DNA of 64,000 nt, taken from assembly GCF_031180885.1 (NCBI RefSeq), contig NZ_JAPSLK010000002.1:372001-436000 (forward strand), in the 5' to 3' direction. The position numbers were made by a program, and so were the translations under genes. Source of the DNA: Saccharothrix sp. (GTDB lineage: Bacteria > Actinomycetota > Actinomycetes > Mycobacteriales > Pseudonocardiaceae). Positions 53,035-61,241 of this stretch are shown piece after piece; the stretch's first letter is position 1; each line of letters starts with the position of its first letter. A model generated the notes under the pieces. The model was not told where the DNA came from. It did no database searches and worked only from the letters and a program-made list of their open reading frames with translations.

Positions 53035-54122
53035 CGAACCCCCATCAGCAAGCCGGCCCACCCCGGCACCTGGTCCGGCGCGACCGCGTTCACCGGCCCC
53101 GCCGGGCAGTGCGGCGTGCCGCCCCGGCGGATGACCGGGTCGTCGCGCCCCGGCACGTACTTCTGCCCCGGCGGCACGACGGTCACGTTCGCGTGCATGC
53201 CGGGCTGGTCGGTGCCCTTGCCGAGCACCTGGTCCATCCGCGGGCGCAGGTCGTTGACCGCCACCAGCACGCACGGGAACGACGGCGAGTAGGTGGCGAA
53301 CAGCTCCAGCGTCGGGCGGCTGCGGTCGGACAGGCCCACGAAGTTCTCGCCGTGGTCCTTGAAGAACGCGGTCAGGTCGGCGGCGGCCGTGGTGAGGCTC
53401 GCGTAGACGGCGTCCAGGTCCGCGCGCTGCTGCGCGATGGTGCGGCTGGTCGTGGTCAGCTCTTTCAACGCCTGCACGATGTCCGGGCCCGCGTCGGCGT
53501 AGACGCCGGACATGTCGGCGAACTTGGTGATGTCCTGCTTGAGCACCGGTAGTTGCGGGTTCAGCTCGCGCAGGTAGGCGTCCAGCTCGGTGATGGTCTC
53601 GCCCAACGTGGCGCCGCGCCCGTCCAGCGCCTGCGCCATCGAGGTCAGCGTGGACGACAGCTTGTCCGGGCGCACCGCCTGCAACGTGGGGAGCAGGTCG
53701 TTGAAGACCCGTTCGATCTCGATCGCGCTGGACGTCCGGTCCTGCTCGATCACCGCGCCCCGGCCCAGCGCGCCGGTCGGGTCGTCGGGCAGCTCCAGGC
53801 TCACGAACCGCTCGCCGAACAGGGTCTTGGGCAGCAGGCGGGCGGACACGTTGGCCGGGATGCGCCCCACCTCCTCGGGCCACATCGCCAGCTCGACCTC
53901 CGCGCCCGAGCCGTGCGACCGGACCGCGCCCACCTGCCCGACCTGGACGCCGAGCAGCTTCACGTCCGAGTCGACCTGGAGCTGGTTGCCGACGTGGTCG
54001 GTGCGCAGCAGCACGGTCACCCGGGTGGTGAACACCTTGAGGTAAGCCGCGACGGACAGCCCGCACAGCGCGACGATCAGCGCCACGAAGAGCAGCCCCA
54101 GCAGCCGTCGGCGGAATGCCAT
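53031..54122 (-). CDS. mceA: Mce family protein, position A
   Basis: This is a 363-aa protein and the first gene of the operon. It has a membrane helix (LLGLLFVALIVALCGLSVAAYL), an MCE domain (about 38-115, SDVKLLGVQVGQVGAVRS) and helical region, ending with a Pro-rich tail. ATG 54122 has GGGAGG. In most actinobacteria two yrbE permease genes precede mceA; here the upstream gene is a divergent acyl-CoA synthetase, so the permease must be encoded elsewhere or be missing. Confidence 0.9.
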   Translation of the reverse strand: MAFRRRLLGLLFVALIVALCGLSVAAYLKVFTTRVTVLLRTDHVGNQLQVDSDVKLLGVQVGQVGAVRSHGSGAEVELAMWPEEVGRIPANVSARLLPKTLFGERFVSLELPDDPTGALGRGAVIEQDRTSSAIEIERVFNDLLPTLQAVRPDKLSSTLTSMAQALDGRGATLGETITELDAYLRELNPQLPVLKQDITKFADMSGVYADAGPDIVQALKELTTTSRTIAQQRADLDAVYASLTTAAADLTAFFKDHGENFVGLSDRSRPTLELFATYSPSFPCVLVAVNDLRPRMDQVLGKGTDQPGMHANVTVVPPGQKYVPGRDDPVIRRGGTPHCPAGPVNAVAPDQVPGWAGLLMGVR

Positions 54123-54182
54123 CGGTTATTCTCCGGGAGGGATTTGTGAATACCGGCCGAAATAACGTTACCGGCGAGTACG

Positions 54183-54191
54183 TTACTGACC
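54183..54191. promoter_or_regulatory. TTACTGACC motif upstream of mceA
   Basis: TTACTGACC lies 61 bp upstream of mceA. The same 9-mer begins the palindrome TACTGACCAGTA before the exported-protein gene at 58 kb. It resembles a TetR-type half operator. Confidence 0.35.
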
Positions 54192-54222
54192 GGTGTCCGG
54201 CCGCACAAGCAGCCGAAAAGGC

Positions 54223-54240
54223 TTGTCACCGATGTGACAA
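54223..54240. promoter_or_regulatory. 18-bp palindrome, mceA-fadD gap
   Basis: TTGTCACCGATGTGACAA is a perfect inverted repeat (7-bp arms, 4-bp spacer), between divergent mceA and the acyl-CoA synthetase. Five related sites occur between 56.1 and 60.5 kb. Confidence 0.65.
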
Positions 54241-54351
54241 ATATGGTGGCACAGACCACTCACGCCCGCACAAAAACGAGTTCCGCCCTGGCGCTGGGCG
54301 GTTCGCCGGGCTACGAATGCGTCACCGAGGGCAGGAGTTGGGGGTGCTCGC

Positions 54352-55908
54352 ATGGTCAAGTTGGTGCACTGCGTCCGGGTGCTGCACAGAGCCGGTCTGG
54401 TCGAACCGCTGCGGCCCGTTCGGGCGGTGCGGTCGCTGATCGAGGTGCGCGCCCACGGCCCGTTGCTCGGCTCGGTCCTGCGGGGCGCCCGGTACCAGCC
54501 CGACCACGTGGCGTTGATCGACGAGAAAGGCTCCCAGACCTATCGTGACTTGCACGAACGCTCAGCTGGGTTGGCCCGCGCGCTGCACGCCACGGGCATC
54601 CGCGCGCACCACGTGGTGGCCCTGCTGTGCCGCAACCACCGGGGCGCGGTGGAGGCGATGCTGGCGTGCGCCCGGATCGGGGCGCGGGCCTTGCTGTTGA
54701 ACACCGGGTTCGCCGGGCCGCAACTGGCCGACGTGACGCGGCGCGAGCAGGTCGCCGCGCTGGTTCACGACGAGGACTTCGATCCGGTGGTCGCCGAGGT
54801 GCCGCCCGACGTGGCCCGGTTCCCCACCGGGGAGTTCGATGGGTTGGTTGCTTCGGCACCTGCGGTTGACCCTCCTCAGCCGCCCCGGCCCGGCCAGGTC
54901 GTGCTGCTGACCAGCGGCACCACCGGCACGCCGAAGGGCGCGCACCGGGAGGTCCGGTCGGCCTTCGCCGCGGTGGACTTCCTGGACCGGATTCCGCTGC
55001 GCGCCAGGGAGACGTCGCTGATCGCCGCGCCGGTGTTCCACGGCATCGGGTTCGCGCACCTGGTGCTCGCGTTGGGGTTGGGTTCGACGGTCGTGCTGCG
55101 GCGGCGGTTCGATGCGCGGGAGGCGGTGGAGTTGCTGGCGCGGCACCGTTGCACGGCGATCATGCTGGTTCCGACGATGTTGCGGCGGATTCTCGATCTG
55201 GGTCCGGTCGAGTTGGAATCGCATGACTTGTCGGCGCTGCGGGTGGTGCTCAGCTCCGGGTCTGATCTGCCGGCGCCGTTGGCGGAGGAGGCGACCAGGC
55301 GGTTCGGGGATGTCGTCTACGACCTGTACGGGTCGACCGAGGTGGCGGTGGCGACCGTGGCGACCCCGTCCGATTTGCGGGTTGCGCCTGGAACAGTCGG
55401 GTTGCCGCCGCGCACGTGTGTGGTCCGGCTTTACGACTTCGAGGGCCGGCGGGTGACGCGCGCGGGGGCGGTCGGGCGGGTGTTCGTCGGCAGCGGGCTG
55501 CGGTTCAGCGGCTACTCCGGGGGCGGCGGCAAGGACACCCTCGACGGGTTGGTGTCGACCGGCGACCTGGGGCACTTCGACGACGGCGGCCGGCTGTTCG
55601 TGGACGGGCGCGAGGACGACATGATCGTGTCGGGCGGGGAGAACGTGTACCCGTCGGAGGTGGAGAACCTGCTGGCCACGCACTACCAGGTGCGGGAGTC
55701 GGTGGTGCTGGGGGTGCCGGACGAGGAGTTCGGGCAGCGGTTGCGGGCGTACGTGGTGCCGGTGCCGGGGGCGCGGGTGGACCCGGAGGCTTTGAAGGTT
55801 TTTGTCAGGGATCGGTTGGCGCGGCACAAGGTGCCCCGGGAGGTGGTCCTGCTCCAGGCTTTGCCGCGCAACGCGACCGGGAAGGTGCTGCGGCGGGAGT
55901 TGCGGTAG
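54352..55908 (+). CDS. Fatty acyl-CoA synthetase (FadD-type)
   Basis: This is a 518-aa ANL-superfamily ligase. The ATP loop TSGTTGTPKGA is near residue 188, YGSTE near 330, the STGDLGHFDDGGRLFVDGREDDMI hinge region (given here only as its position, about 400-425), and catalytic Lys in NATGKVLRREL at the end. It activates a fatty or sterol-side-chain acid as acyl-CoA. Divergent from mceA, it recalls fadD5 beside mce1 in mycobacteria, which suggests it activates a lipid imported by the Mce complex. ATG 54352 lacks a clear ribosome site. Confidence 0.9.
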   Translation: MVKLVHCVRVLHRAGLVEPLRPVRAVRSLIEVRAHGPLLGSVLRGARYQPDHVALIDEKGSQTYRDLHERSAGLARALHATGIRAHHVVALLCRNHRGAVEAMLACARIGARALLLNTGFAGPQLADVTRREQVAALVHDEDFDPVVAEVPPDVARFPTGEFDGLVASAPAVDPPQPPRPGQVVLLTSGTTGTPKGAHREVRSAFAAVDFLDRIPLRARETSLIAAPVFHGIGFAHLVLALGLGSTVVLRRRFDAREAVELLARHRCTAIMLVPTMLRRILDLGPVELESHDLSALRVVLSSGSDLPAPLAEEATRRFGDVVYDLYGSTEVAVATVATPSDLRVAPGTVGLPPRTCVVRLYDFEGRRVTRAGAVGRVFVGSGLRFSGYSGGGGKDTLDGLVSTGDLGHFDDGGRLFVDGREDDMIVSGGENVYPSEVENLLATHYQVRESVVLGVPDEEFGQRLRAYVVPVPGARVDPEALKVFVRDRLARHKVPREVVLLQALPRNATGKVLRRELR

Positions 55909-56123
55909 CGGGGTTCGGCGAGGTGGCCGCTCAGGGTCTCGGGTGCGGTCGGGCGAGCGCGTGATCTGGTCGGGGCGGTGCGGGGTCGGCGGCGCGGAGT
56001 CGGCGGCGCGGGGGCGGAAGCGCATCGGTGGGGTGGAGGTGGCGTCGGATGGGCGGGTGGGCGGAACGCCCAACGCGACATGCCTCGGCGGACACCCAAC
56101 GTGCCACGCCCCGCGAGGCCTTT
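55909..56123. other. Intergenic region with repeat copy 2
   Basis: A G-rich, non-coding stretch. It contains GGGCGGAACGCCC (56059-56071), identical to 145-157, then ACGCGACATGCC and a nearby ACGTGCCACGCC. No gene was recognised. Confidence 0.45.
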
Positions 56124-56141
56124 TTGTCATGGATCGCACAA
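56124..56141. promoter_or_regulatory. 18-bp palindrome-like site 1 before PucR gene
   Basis: TTGTCATGGATCGCACAA is a degenerate copy of the TTGTCAC-N4-GTGACAA motif with outer arms conserved. Confidence 0.45.
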
Positions 56142-56155
56142 ACCGCACTCCCGAT

Positions 56156-56173
56156 TTGTCACCGGGGTGCGCC
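56156..56173. promoter_or_regulatory. 18-bp palindrome-like site 2 before PucR gene
   Basis: TTGTCACCGGGGTGCGCC has an intact left arm and a weak right arm. Its centre is 32 bp from site 1, about three helical turns. Confidence 0.4.
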
Positions 56174-56248
56174 TTGGTTGACCAGACCCAAGATCAAAAA
56201 TACAGTGTTCGGAATCACACCTGAGGCGTTAGGTGGTGGGCGAAGCGC

Positions 56249-57496
56249 ATGAACAGAACCGGAGAACTGCACGCCCCGGAATTACCGCTCATCGGCAACG
56301 TGGACCTGTGGGCGCAACTGCCGGCCGACCTCGCGCCGAAGTTCCGGGCCAACGCGGGGGCGGTGGCCACGGACATGGTGCGGGAAATCCAGTGCTCGAT
56401 CGCCGAATACTCCCAGAAGTTGGAGGGGATGTTCGGCCAGGTGGTCGTCGAGGGCGTCGAGCAGGCGATCCACCAGTTCATCGACCGGATGGTCGACCCG
56501 ACCGCGCAGCGCGAGGACCGCGCGAAGCTGTTCCGGCTGCTGGGCAAGCTGGAGGTCAGCGCGGGCCGCAGCCTGGACCTGCTGCAGACCGCCTACCGGA
56601 TCGGGGCGCGGGTCGCGTGGCGGCGGATCTCGGAGTTCGGGCTGCGCGAACGGGTCCCGCTGGCCACCATGTGCCTCATCGCCGAGGCGATCTTCGCCTA
56701 CATCGACGAACTCTCCCTGCGCTCGATGGAGGGCTACGCCGAGGCGCAGGCCCGGCACGCCGGCGCCGTGCAGCGGCGGCGCAAGCGGTTGCTTGACCTG
56801 ATCCTCGGCGAACCCGGCTACCACCCCGGCGCGCTCGCCGACCTCGCCGACGCCGCGCACTGGCCGGTGCCGGAGAAGGTCGTCGTGGTGGCGCTGGAGA
56901 GACGCACCGACCAGCACCAGCTGCCGATCCCCTCCCTCCACGAGGACATCCTGATGGACCTCGAAGGCAGCGAACCGTGCCTGCTGCTGACCGACCCCGA
57001 ACGCCAGCTGGTCGCCCTGGAGCACAAGCTCGGCGGGTGGCGCGCGGCCGTGGGACCGTTGGTGCCGTTGGCCAAGGCGCGCCAGTCGCTGCGGTGGGCG
57101 CGGCGGACGGTCACGCTGATCCAGTCCGGGCTGATCGTCGACAAGCCGATGGTCGACACCACCGAGCACCTGTCGACGCTCCTCCTGCTCGGCGACGAGG
57201 AACTGCTCCGCGAGCTGGTCCGGCGGACGCTCGCGCCGCTCGACGGGCTGACGCCCAAGCAGCAGCAGCGGATGCGGGAAACCATGACCGCCTGGATCCA
57301 GACCCGGGGCAGCGCGCCGGAGGTGGCGTCGTCGCTGGCGGTGCACCCGCAGACGGTGCGCTACCGGTTGCGCCAACTGGAAGAGCTGTTCGGGGACCGC
57401 CTGCACGACCCGGACGCGTTGTTCGACATGGGCATCGCACTCAGGGCCCTGCGCCTGCTCGACTCCCGACGACCAACCCAGCCGAGATCGGCCTAG
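56249..57496 (+). CDS. PucR/CdaR-type transcriptional regulator
   Basis: This is a 415-aa regulator. The N-terminal about 180 residues are helical (sensor-like, DMVREIQCSIAEYSQKLEGM), the middle is a degenerate GGDEF-like region, and the C-terminal HTH_30 (about 350-405) reads SSLAVHPQTVRYRLRQLEELFG. Such proteins activate or repress catabolic genes. It sits centrally in the mce region with palindromes in its own upstream region, so it is a candidate regulator of all these genes. The stop is fused with the convergent gene stop (CTAG 57493-57496). Confidence 0.85.
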   Translation: MNRTGELHAPELPLIGNVDLWAQLPADLAPKFRANAGAVATDMVREIQCSIAEYSQKLEGMFGQVVVEGVEQAIHQFIDRMVDPTAQREDRAKLFRLLGKLEVSAGRSLDLLQTAYRIGARVAWRRISEFGLRERVPLATMCLIAEAIFAYIDELSLRSMEGYAEAQARHAGAVQRRRKRLLDLILGEPGYHPGALADLADAAHWPVPEKVVVVALERRTDQHQLPIPSLHEDILMDLEGSEPCLLLTDPERQLVALEHKLGGWRAAVGPLVPLAKARQSLRWARRTVTLIQSGLIVDKPMVDTTEHLSTLLLLGDEELLRELVRRTLAPLDGLTPKQQQRMRETMTAWIQTRGSAPEVASSLAVHPQTVRYRLRQLEELFGDRLHDPDALFDMGIALRALRLLDSRRPTQPRSA

Positions 57497-58110
57497 AGCT
57501 GCGCGGTCAGGGTCATGTCCAGCTTGTTGTCCGGTCCGGAGATCAGGCCGGTGAACAGCGGGTCGAGCCGCTCCGCGCCCTGGCAGTTCGCGAACCTGGG
57601 GATGGTGAAGGTCGCCTTCATCGGGATCTTCGCCAGGTCGAACGGCCCCTCCAGGTCGATCGACGCGGGCACCTCGGTCTTGCAGTCCGGGCCGACGTCG
57701 AGGAACTGGCCGTTGACGTGGACCTCGCTCAATTTGATGTACACCTGCGAGGTGGCTTTGATGTGACCGGCCGAGATCTTGCCGACGACCGGCGCGGAAG
57801 GGATCAGGTCCACCCGCGCGGTGTTCGGCACGAAACCGAACACGATGAAGTAGCCGTTGCTCGGGGGCAGCGTCAGATCGCCTTTCAGGTCGCCGGTGAC
57901 CAGGTCGATCTCGGTGTCGAGGTTGCCCGGCCCGATCACCAGGTCGGACTGGAGCTTCGCGACCCGGTTGACCCCGTCGACCTTGTACTTCAGCTTCAGG
58001 CCGGCCGCCGGCACGGGCGGCTTGACCTGCGCGTACCGCACGACGTGGCCGCGCGGGAGGAGGGCGAGCACGAGCACCGCCACGACCGCGACGACCAGTG
58101 CGACCCTCAC
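57493..58110 (-). CDS. Exported protein paralogous to the gene at 58.4 kb
   Basis: This is a 205-aa protein with an N-terminal membrane anchor or signal (VALVVAVVAVLVLALLP) and one beta-rich domain. The domain shares spaced identities with the C-terminal half of the divergent 402-aa protein: SDLxxGPGxLxTExDL, GDLxLP, FGFxP, LIP, VGxI, a conserved Cys and SIDL, and a late Cys. No enzyme motif is seen. Its place beside the mce operon suggests a lipid-related envelope role, which is inference. Confidence 0.75.
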   Translation of the reverse strand: MRVALVVAVVAVLVLALLPRGHVVRYAQVKPPVPAAGLKLKYKVDGVNRVAKLQSDLVIGPGNLDTEIDLVTGDLKGDLTLPPSNGYFIVFGFVPNTARVDLIPSAPVVGKISAGHIKATSQVYIKLSEVHVNGQFLDVGPDCKTEVPASIDLEGPFDLAKIPMKATFTIPRFANCQGAERLDPLFTGLISGPDNKLDMTLTAQL

Positions 58111-58183
58111 CTGCGTGATCCGTTCCGGCGCATTCTTGGAAACTACTTCCCGACACCTGCCGGGACAACTGTTACCCGGTGTT

Positions 58184-58201
58184 TTATCACCCGCGTGACA
58201 A
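58184..58201. promoter_or_regulatory. 18-bp palindrome, exported-protein gap, site 1
   Basis: TTATCACCCGCGTGACAA differs at one position in the left arm from the perfect motif. It lies between the divergent exported-protein genes. Confidence 0.6.
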
Positions 58202-58216
58202 AATCCGGGACAGGTT

Positions 58217-58234
58217 TTGTCGCGAGCCTGACAA
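58217..58234. promoter_or_regulatory. 18-bp palindrome, exported-protein gap, site 2
   Basis: TTGTCGCGAGCCTGACAA keeps the outer TTGTC/GACAA arms. Its start is 33 bp from site 1. Confidence 0.5.
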
Positions 58235-58287
58235 CACGTGCGAACACCCCGAAAATACTTGCCGAATACTGTTCCGCAGCGCTAGTT

Positions 58288-58299
58288 TACTGACCAGTA
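58288..58299. promoter_or_regulatory. TACTGACCAGTA palindrome
   Basis: A perfect inverted repeat TACTG-AC-CAGTA lies 60 bp upstream of the 402-aa gene. The mceA promoter region shares its left part. Confidence 0.5.
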
Positions 58300-58359
58300 G
58301 CCGCGATTCGGCTGCCGCGATCGCGTCCTTCAACCAGTTGTCTCGACGAGGAGACGCAC

Positions 58360-59568
58360 ATGACCGGTTCCAGGAGGAGGTTCGTCGGCGGGCTCGCGGT
58401 CGGCGCGGTGGTGCTCGGCTCGGTGGCCTTCGCGGGCGCCGGGGTCGGCGCGGCGGCGACGGCCTCGCTCACCCTGGTCTACAGCTGCCCGTTCCCGCTG
58501 ATCGGCACGCAGGACATGAGCGTGAAGATCGTCGTGGAGGACCTGCCCGACTCGGCCGTCGTCGGGCAGCCGATCCCGGCGGCGAAGGTGACGGCGACCG
58601 CGACCGTGCCGCCCAACGCCACGCAGGGCCTGGCCCTGGTCGGGGCGGCCACCGTGGAGGGCACCGCCAAGGCGAAGACCAAGGTGGACAACGCCGGCAC
58701 GGTGCTGGACATCGTGCCCGACCTGACCGTGGCCAAGACACCCGTGCCACCGTCCGGCGCGTTCGACACGGTCGCGACCGGCGGCACCCCCTCGGTGTCG
58801 TTCACCAACGCCGGCCGCACGACCATCTCGATCGGCGACTTCAGCACCACCCTGACCCCGCGCAAGGCCGACGGGACGGAGACCGGCCTGGGCACGTTCA
58901 CCTCGGACTGCACGCTCAAGCCCGGCCAGCAGACCCTGCTCCACGAGTTCACCGTCGCCCCCGGCACGACGACCACCACGACCACAACCACAACCACCAC
59001 GACAACAACAACGACGACCCAACCCACCACGCCGACGACCAGCGCTCCGCCCAACGACCCGCTGCGGATCGACTACGGCGTCACGGGCGTCAGCGGCATC
59101 AAGAAGCTCGGCTCGGACCTCAAGCTCGGACCGGGCACCCTGAAGACCGAGGTCGACCTGCTCGGCGGCAAGTTCGCCGGCGACCTGGCCCTGCCCGACG
59201 CACCCGGCGAGTTCAAGCTCTTCGGGTTCATGCCGACCAAGGCCACCGTGCGCCTGATCCCGCAGGGACGGACCGTCGGCACCATCGCGGCGGGCGCGGT
59301 GACCGCCAACGCGAAGGTGACCGTCAAGCTCACCGACGTGCGGGTGCTGGGCATCCAGGTGGTCCGGCCGACCGACGCGTGCCACACGGTCACGCCCACC
59401 TCGATCGACCTGGTCTCCCAGCCCGGCTTCGACCCGCTCGCGGGCGGCAAGCTCGCCGGCACGTACGCCATCGACAAGTTCGAGCGGTGCGGCCTGGTGA
59501 CCGCGATCGTCAACGGCACCATTCCCGGGCCGGGCAACACGCTCGACCTGACCATCGCCAAGAAGTAA
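58360..59568 (+). CDS. Secreted two-domain protein (DUF6801-like N-terminus)
   Basis: This is a 402-aa protein. The signal peptide (RRRFVGGLAVGAVVLGSVAF) ends near GVGAAA. The N-terminal domain begins LTLVYSCPFPLIGTQDM, like actinobacterial DUF6801 proteins. A threonine linker (about 205-230) separates it from a C-terminal domain that is paralogous to the divergent 205-aa protein (GSDLKLGPGTLKTEVDLLGG, SIDL, two Cys). ATG 58360 has GACGAGGAG upstream. No catalytic residues are apparent. It may bind lipid or cell-wall components. Confidence 0.8.
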   Translation: MTGSRRRFVGGLAVGAVVLGSVAFAGAGVGAAATASLTLVYSCPFPLIGTQDMSVKIVVEDLPDSAVVGQPIPAAKVTATATVPPNATQGLALVGAATVEGTAKAKTKVDNAGTVLDIVPDLTVAKTPVPPSGAFDTVATGGTPSVSFTNAGRTTISIGDFSTTLTPRKADGTETGLGTFTSDCTLKPGQQTLLHEFTVAPGTTTTTTTTTTTTTTTTTTQPTTPTTSAPPNDPLRIDYGVTGVSGIKKLGSDLKLGPGTLKTEVDLLGGKFAGDLALPDAPGEFKLFGFMPTKATVRLIPQGRTVGTIAAGAVTANAKVTVKLTDVRVLGIQVVRPTDACHTVTPTSIDLVSQPGFDPLAGGKLAGTYAIDKFERCGLVTAIVNGTIPGPGNTLDLTIAKK

Positions 59569-59580
59569 TTCCTGCTCACT

Positions 59581-59621
59581 GACGAAAAGCCCTTCCGGAA
59601 GACCCGGAAGGGCTTTTCGTC
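59581..59621. terminator. Bidirectional terminator
   Basis: GACGAAAAGCCCTTCCGG and its exact complement form an 18-bp stem with loop AAGAC. It has A runs on one side and T runs on the other and lies between two convergent genes, so it serves both strands. Confidence 0.9.
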
Positions 59622-59627
59622 AACGAT

Positions 59628-60329
59628 TCACGGGGTCGGGAGGCTGGTCAGCTGGTCGGGCGACGGCGGGGTGATGGTGACCGGCTTGCCCCAATCGCGG
59701 AACACCGCCGTGGTGGTCACCGGCTCGCCGTCCGGGACCGGCGTGCGCAGCTCGGTCTTCACCGGCAGGTCCGCGTCGTCCACCCACAGCTTGAGCACCG
59801 ACGCCTGCCCGTTCACCGTCACGTGGGCGGTGTACCGGACGGTCTGCCGGCCGTCCACCGCCTCCTCCGCCTTCTCCACCAGCCGCGCGCCCTCGGGCAG
59901 CGCCTTGCGGATGTCGGCGGAGTCCCGGATGTGCACGGCCACGTCCGCCATCGCCTGCCCCAGCGGGTTGCGCGTGTCCGCCGGGTCGAGCTTCAGCCAC
60001 GGCTTGTCCGGCTGCGGCGCCTGGCCGTCGGGGATGCGCACGAAGATCCCGTCCGGCACCATCACGTAGGCGACCTTCTCGGCGTCCGCGACCGAGATCT
60101 CGCACGCGGCCGAGTAGTCCGCGGTCCGCAGCCCGCAGCTGCCCTTGCCGTTGGTCGCCAGGTCCAGGTCGACGGTCACCGACTGCTTGCCCTCCGCCGC
60201 CACCCGGTTGGCCTCGGCCAACGCCTGCGGGCTGTCGAAGGTCCGCATCCCCGACGAGGACGACCCGCCGGAGCAGGCGGACAGGGACGCGGCGGCCAGG
60301 GCGGCCAGGACGACGCGGTGGGCGCGCAT
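59628..60329 (-). CDS. LprG/LppX-like lipoprotein
   Basis: This is a 233-aa lipoprotein. The lipobox SLSAC (C19) is followed by a Ser/Gly linker and a domain with KQSVTVDLDLATNG, MVPDGIFVRIP and a late LKLWVDDADLPVKTELRT strand set, the pattern of the LprG/LppX lipid-carrier fold. Such proteins transport lipids to the outer layers. ATG 60329 has GGGGAG. An 18-bp palindrome lies 120 bp upstream, in line with co-regulation with the mce region. Confidence 0.8.
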   Translation of the reverse strand: MRAHRVVLAALAAASLSACSGGSSSSGMRTFDSPQALAEANRVAAEGKQSVTVDLDLATNGKGSCGLRTADYSAACEISVADAEKVAYVMVPDGIFVRIPDGQAPQPDKPWLKLDPADTRNPLGQAMADVAVHIRDSADIRKALPEGARLVEKAEEAVDGRQTVRYTAHVTVNGQASVLKLWVDDADLPVKTELRTPVPDGEPVTTTAVFRDWGKPVTITPPSPDQLTSLPTP

Positions 60330-60448
60330 GCTTCTCCCCGGAAATCTCGAGCGGAAATCGCCGACCGGGTCACTGTAACCACCGGGAGAACAATTCGGAT
60401 CAGCCCGCGCACAGCTCCGAACGAATGCGCAAACCCACCGCACCGGAA

Positions 60449-60466
60449 TTGTCAACCCGGTGACAA
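60449..60466. promoter_or_regulatory. 18-bp palindrome near LprG-like and ANTAR genes
   Basis: TTGTCAACCCGGTGACAA has one mismatch between the arms. It lies 120 bp upstream of the lipoprotein gene and directly behind the 3' end of the ANTAR gene. Confidence 0.6.
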
Positions 60467-60468
60467 AG

Positions 60469-61194
60469 CTACGGCTTGCGCACCGAGTCCAGCAGGTTGC
60501 GCGCCACCACCCGCAGCTTGGTGTTGCTGGTCTGCGACTCGGCGACCAGCGTCGCGAACGCCTCGTCCGCGCTCACCCCGTGCGCCGCCATCAGCACGCC
60601 CTTGGCCTGGTCGATCTCGGCCCGCGACTCCAGCGCCCGCTCCAGGCTCTTGACCAGCTCCCGCGACCGCTCGTAGCGCCGGAAGCCGGTGATGGCGGTG
60701 GACGCGGCGGTGGTGAACAGCCGCAGCAGGGCCTCGTCGAACGGGTCGAAGGCGCGCGACTCGGAGCTGTAGAGGTTGAGCGCGCCCAGCACCGCGCCGT
60801 CCACCATCAGCGGCGCGGACAGGTACGCCTTCACGCCCGCCCGTTCGGCCGCCGCGGCGAACTCGGGCCACTTCTCGCGCGCCTCGGCCACGCCCACCCG
60901 CACCGGCCGCTCGATCCGCGAAGCCTCCAGGCACGGGCCGTTGCCGGCGGCGTACTGGTCGGCGTCGATCGCCAGCACCTTCTCGTCGGTGGCCGCGGCC
61001 GTCTGCGCGCCCTCCGGGCCGACGACGGTGACCGACACGTTCTCCGCGTCGGAGATGACCCGGGAGGCCGACTCCACCAGCTGCTGGAGCACCTCGCCCA
61101 GCGGCTGCTCGTCGGCCAGCACGGCCGCGAGGTGCTCGAACGCCTCGCTGGCCTCGTCCAGCTGCGAGGCCGGCGCTCTGTCTTCGATGCTCAC
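60469..61194 (-). CDS. GAF-ANTAR regulator
   Basis: This is a 241-aa RNA-binding antiterminator-type regulator. The GAF domain (about 15-165, NGPCLEASRIERPVRVG, YLSAPLMVDGAVLGALNLYS) is followed by an ANTAR domain (about 175-235) with ALESRAEIDQAKGVLMAAHG and LVAESQTSNTKLRVVA. ANTAR proteins bind paired hairpins in nascent transcripts. GTG 61194 is chosen because TAAACA lies 6 nt upstream; GTG 61200 is the alternative. The gene is divergent from the response regulator gene. Confidence 0.9.
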   Translation of the reverse strand: MSIEDRAPASQLDEASEAFEHLAAVLADEQPLGEVLQQLVESASRVISDAENVSVTVVGPEGAQTAAATDEKVLAIDADQYAAGNGPCLEASRIERPVRVGVAEAREKWPEFAAAAERAGVKAYLSAPLMVDGAVLGALNLYSSESRAFDPFDEALLRLFTTAASTAITGFRRYERSRELVKSLERALESRAEIDQAKGVLMAAHGVSADEAFATLVAESQTSNTKLRVVARNLLDSVRKP

Positions 61195-61241
61195 CAGCAC
61201 TGTTTACACCCCACAAGCCATAATCGCCGCTACCGAAGGGG

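Noticed and set aside
58479-59054. Minus-strand ORF with a long valine run
   Set aside because: The valine run is the reverse complement of the threonine linker of the 402-aa secreted protein.
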